From: Planctomycetales bacterium
Lineage (GTDB): Bacteria; Planctomycetota; Planctomycetia; Pirellulales; Pirellulaceae
Assembly (NCBI GenBank): GCA_020427005.1
Contig: JAGQOY010000009.1
Location: forward strand, 1 to 64,000
DNA length: 64,000 nucleotides
Direction of reading: 5' to 3'
Positions within the stretch are counted from its first letter, which is position 1, and the number at the start of each line of letters is the position of its first letter. Both the position numbers and the translations under genes were made by a program. Of the stretch, positions 63,218 to 64,000 are shown piece after piece. The notes beneath the pieces were generated by a model. It worked only from the letters and a program-made list of their open reading frames with translations. It ran no database searches and had not been told where the DNA came from.

Positions 63218-64000
63218 CTAGTCGACAGGTTGGCAACGAGCTAGCGTTAATAAGACATAACCACATACTAGATTTGGATCTCCTTCCATCCAGCGACTGG
63301 TTTCATTAACCCAACTTCCGTTAGGCTGTTGTAGCTTGATAAGTTTTGACAATAGCTGACTCCTCCAGGCGTGTCCTCTCCCGCGACCATCTAGGAATTC
63401 TTCTTCTCCCCAGGCATCCAAAGCACGCGCCATGGTCTGATAGTAATAGTACAACCCCTGCTCGCCCATGCCCGGATTCTCATCCAGGCTCCAATGATCG
63501 CGCAAAAATTCTAGAGCCGCTGTTACACGTGCGTCTTCCTTTTCCAGACCGGCAAAAATCATGCTTTTTAGACCCGCGTAGGTCATGGACCCATAGCTTC
63601 GCAGGCCGCCATTCAATTCGCTACCTGCTTTACTTTCTCCTCCAGCGGCGACCGTGTAGTAGAACCCTCCATCGTCAATTTTGGCGGCAAATTCGGTAGA
63701 GTTGTGTTCCGATTCCAGGTTCTGGCAGCGGGAAACAAATATCAGTGCTTTCTGAATCGCAGGATCATCTGGTGGGTTTCCCAGGCTACGTAATGCATCG
63801 ATTAAATAGGCCGTGTTGGATAGGTCAGGCCGTGATTGAGAACCGTAACCGGCACCACCGTAAAAGCTATCGCTCGGGTCCTTGTCCTCGCTTTCGTCCC
63901 ATTGAAGTCCTTTTACAAATGCTTCTGCTTTTTTGAGACGCTCGTCGTAACGATGATCCTGATTGGCCTGAGAAAAAGCTACCATCGCAATGCAAGTGTC
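63218..64000 (-). CDS. Terpene-cyclase-fold (prenyltransferase/squalene oxidase repeat) protein, partial
   Basis: C-terminal part (at least 260 residues) of a protein with alpha/alpha-barrel repeats of the squalene-hopene cyclase / prenyltransferase type; the 5' end runs past the window edge. Repeat signatures include LSNTAYLIDALRSLGNP, SYGSMTYAGLKSMIFAGLEK and LQQPNGSWVNETSRWMEG, with the QxxxGSW element. The open frame continues through codons before the first ATG (63985), so the true start is upstream. Many planctomycete secreted proteins have this fold without cyclase activity; the DxDD catalytic motif is not visible in this part. Confidence 0.8.
   Translation of the reverse strand, partial: DTCIAMVAFSQANQDHRYDERLKKAEAFVKGLQWDESEDKDPSDSFYGGAGYGSQSRPDLSNTAYLIDALRSLGNPPDDPAIQKALIFVSRCQNLESEHNSTEFAAKIDDGGFYYTVAAGGESKAGSELNGGLRSYGSMTYAGLKSMIFAGLEKEDARVTAALEFLRDHWSLDENPGMGEQGLYYYYQTMARALDAWGEEEFLDGRGRGHAWRSQLLSKLIKLQQPNGSWVNETSRWMEGDPNLVCGYVLLTLARCQPVD

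Noticed and set aside
1..64000. CRISPR arrays, tRNA, rRNA, insertion sequences, prophage genes
   Set aside because: Looked for and not seen by eye; no regular repeat-spacer arrays, no recognised tRNA TψC arms, no transposase motifs. A tRNAscan or IS search could still find something small.

Overview
The window looks like a chromosomal segment of a planctomycete of the Pirellulaceae type. I base this on two formylglycine-type sulfatases, a Tat-exported Gfo/Idh/MocA oxidoreductase, a PEP-CTERM protein, a DUF1570 peptidase-like protein, a GT41 glycosyltransferase, a very large SecA, an LPS Kdo transferase and many long secreted proteins of unknown function. Base composition is moderate, close to 50% GC. 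I cannot name the genus. I saw no tRNA, rRNA, CRISPR array, insertion sequence or phage gene.

Layout. 1-4.1 kb: an orphan chemoreceptor and an OprB-type porin, divergent. 4.1-5.5 kb: a gene-poor stretch with inverted and short tandem repeats. 5.5-11.7 kb: a secreted beta-helix protein, a GH106-like hydrolase and a membrane protein. 11.8-14.9 kb: EF-P, diacylglycerol kinase and a hypothetical gene on the minus strand, with the EF-P lysine 2,3-aminomutase EpmB divergent from EF-P. 14.9-20.6 kb: a sulfatase with a variant motif, class II fumarase and an AlgE-like porin. 20.8-26.1 kb: a three-domain esterase-esterase-SMP-30 protein, a pair of tiny overlapping genes and an OPT transporter. 26.4-30.3 kb: carA, then on the minus strand a PEP-CTERM protein followed by a TPR protein, with a terminator hairpin over the TPR gene's start. 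30.5-36.5 kb: a TetR - membrane-fusion protein - RND pump operon behind two AAACA-NN-TGTTT sites. 36.6-47.3 kb: several secreted or unknown proteins, a probable hydroxyproline-pathway lyase, a second esterase of the 20.8 kb family, a GT41 enzyme and a DUF1570 protein. 48.2-54.4 kb: secA, waaA and queA. 55-58 kb: Gfo/Idh oxidoreductase and a canonical sulfatase. 58.3-62.2 kb: CBS-type pyrophosphatase and a translationally coupled TSUP / B3-B4 / PNPOx-like cluster. The end holds a GIN-domain lipoprotein and a truncated terpene-cyclase-fold protein.

The most unusual signals are: (1) a SecA of about 1,232 residues in which the helical-wing element appears to be repeated four times, with a separate beta-rich insertion at the start of nucleotide-binding domain 2; (2) a GNRA-capped terminator hairpin that also contains a Shine-Dalgarno sequence ahead of a possible TTG start; (3) three copies of one secreted esterase domain in two genes, two of them fused to an SMP-30 propeller; (4) a stem-loop 23 nt upstream of carA; (5) a TetR promoter with two evenly spaced palindromes.

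Working together: the porins, beta-helix protein, GH106-like enzyme, sulfatases and esterases fit uptake and breakdown of sulfated or acylated polysaccharides. SecA, WaaA and the RND system belong to the cell envelope. EF-P and EpmB form a translation-factor modification pair, but the EpmA partner is not here. All product names come from reading motifs by eye; no database search was run.
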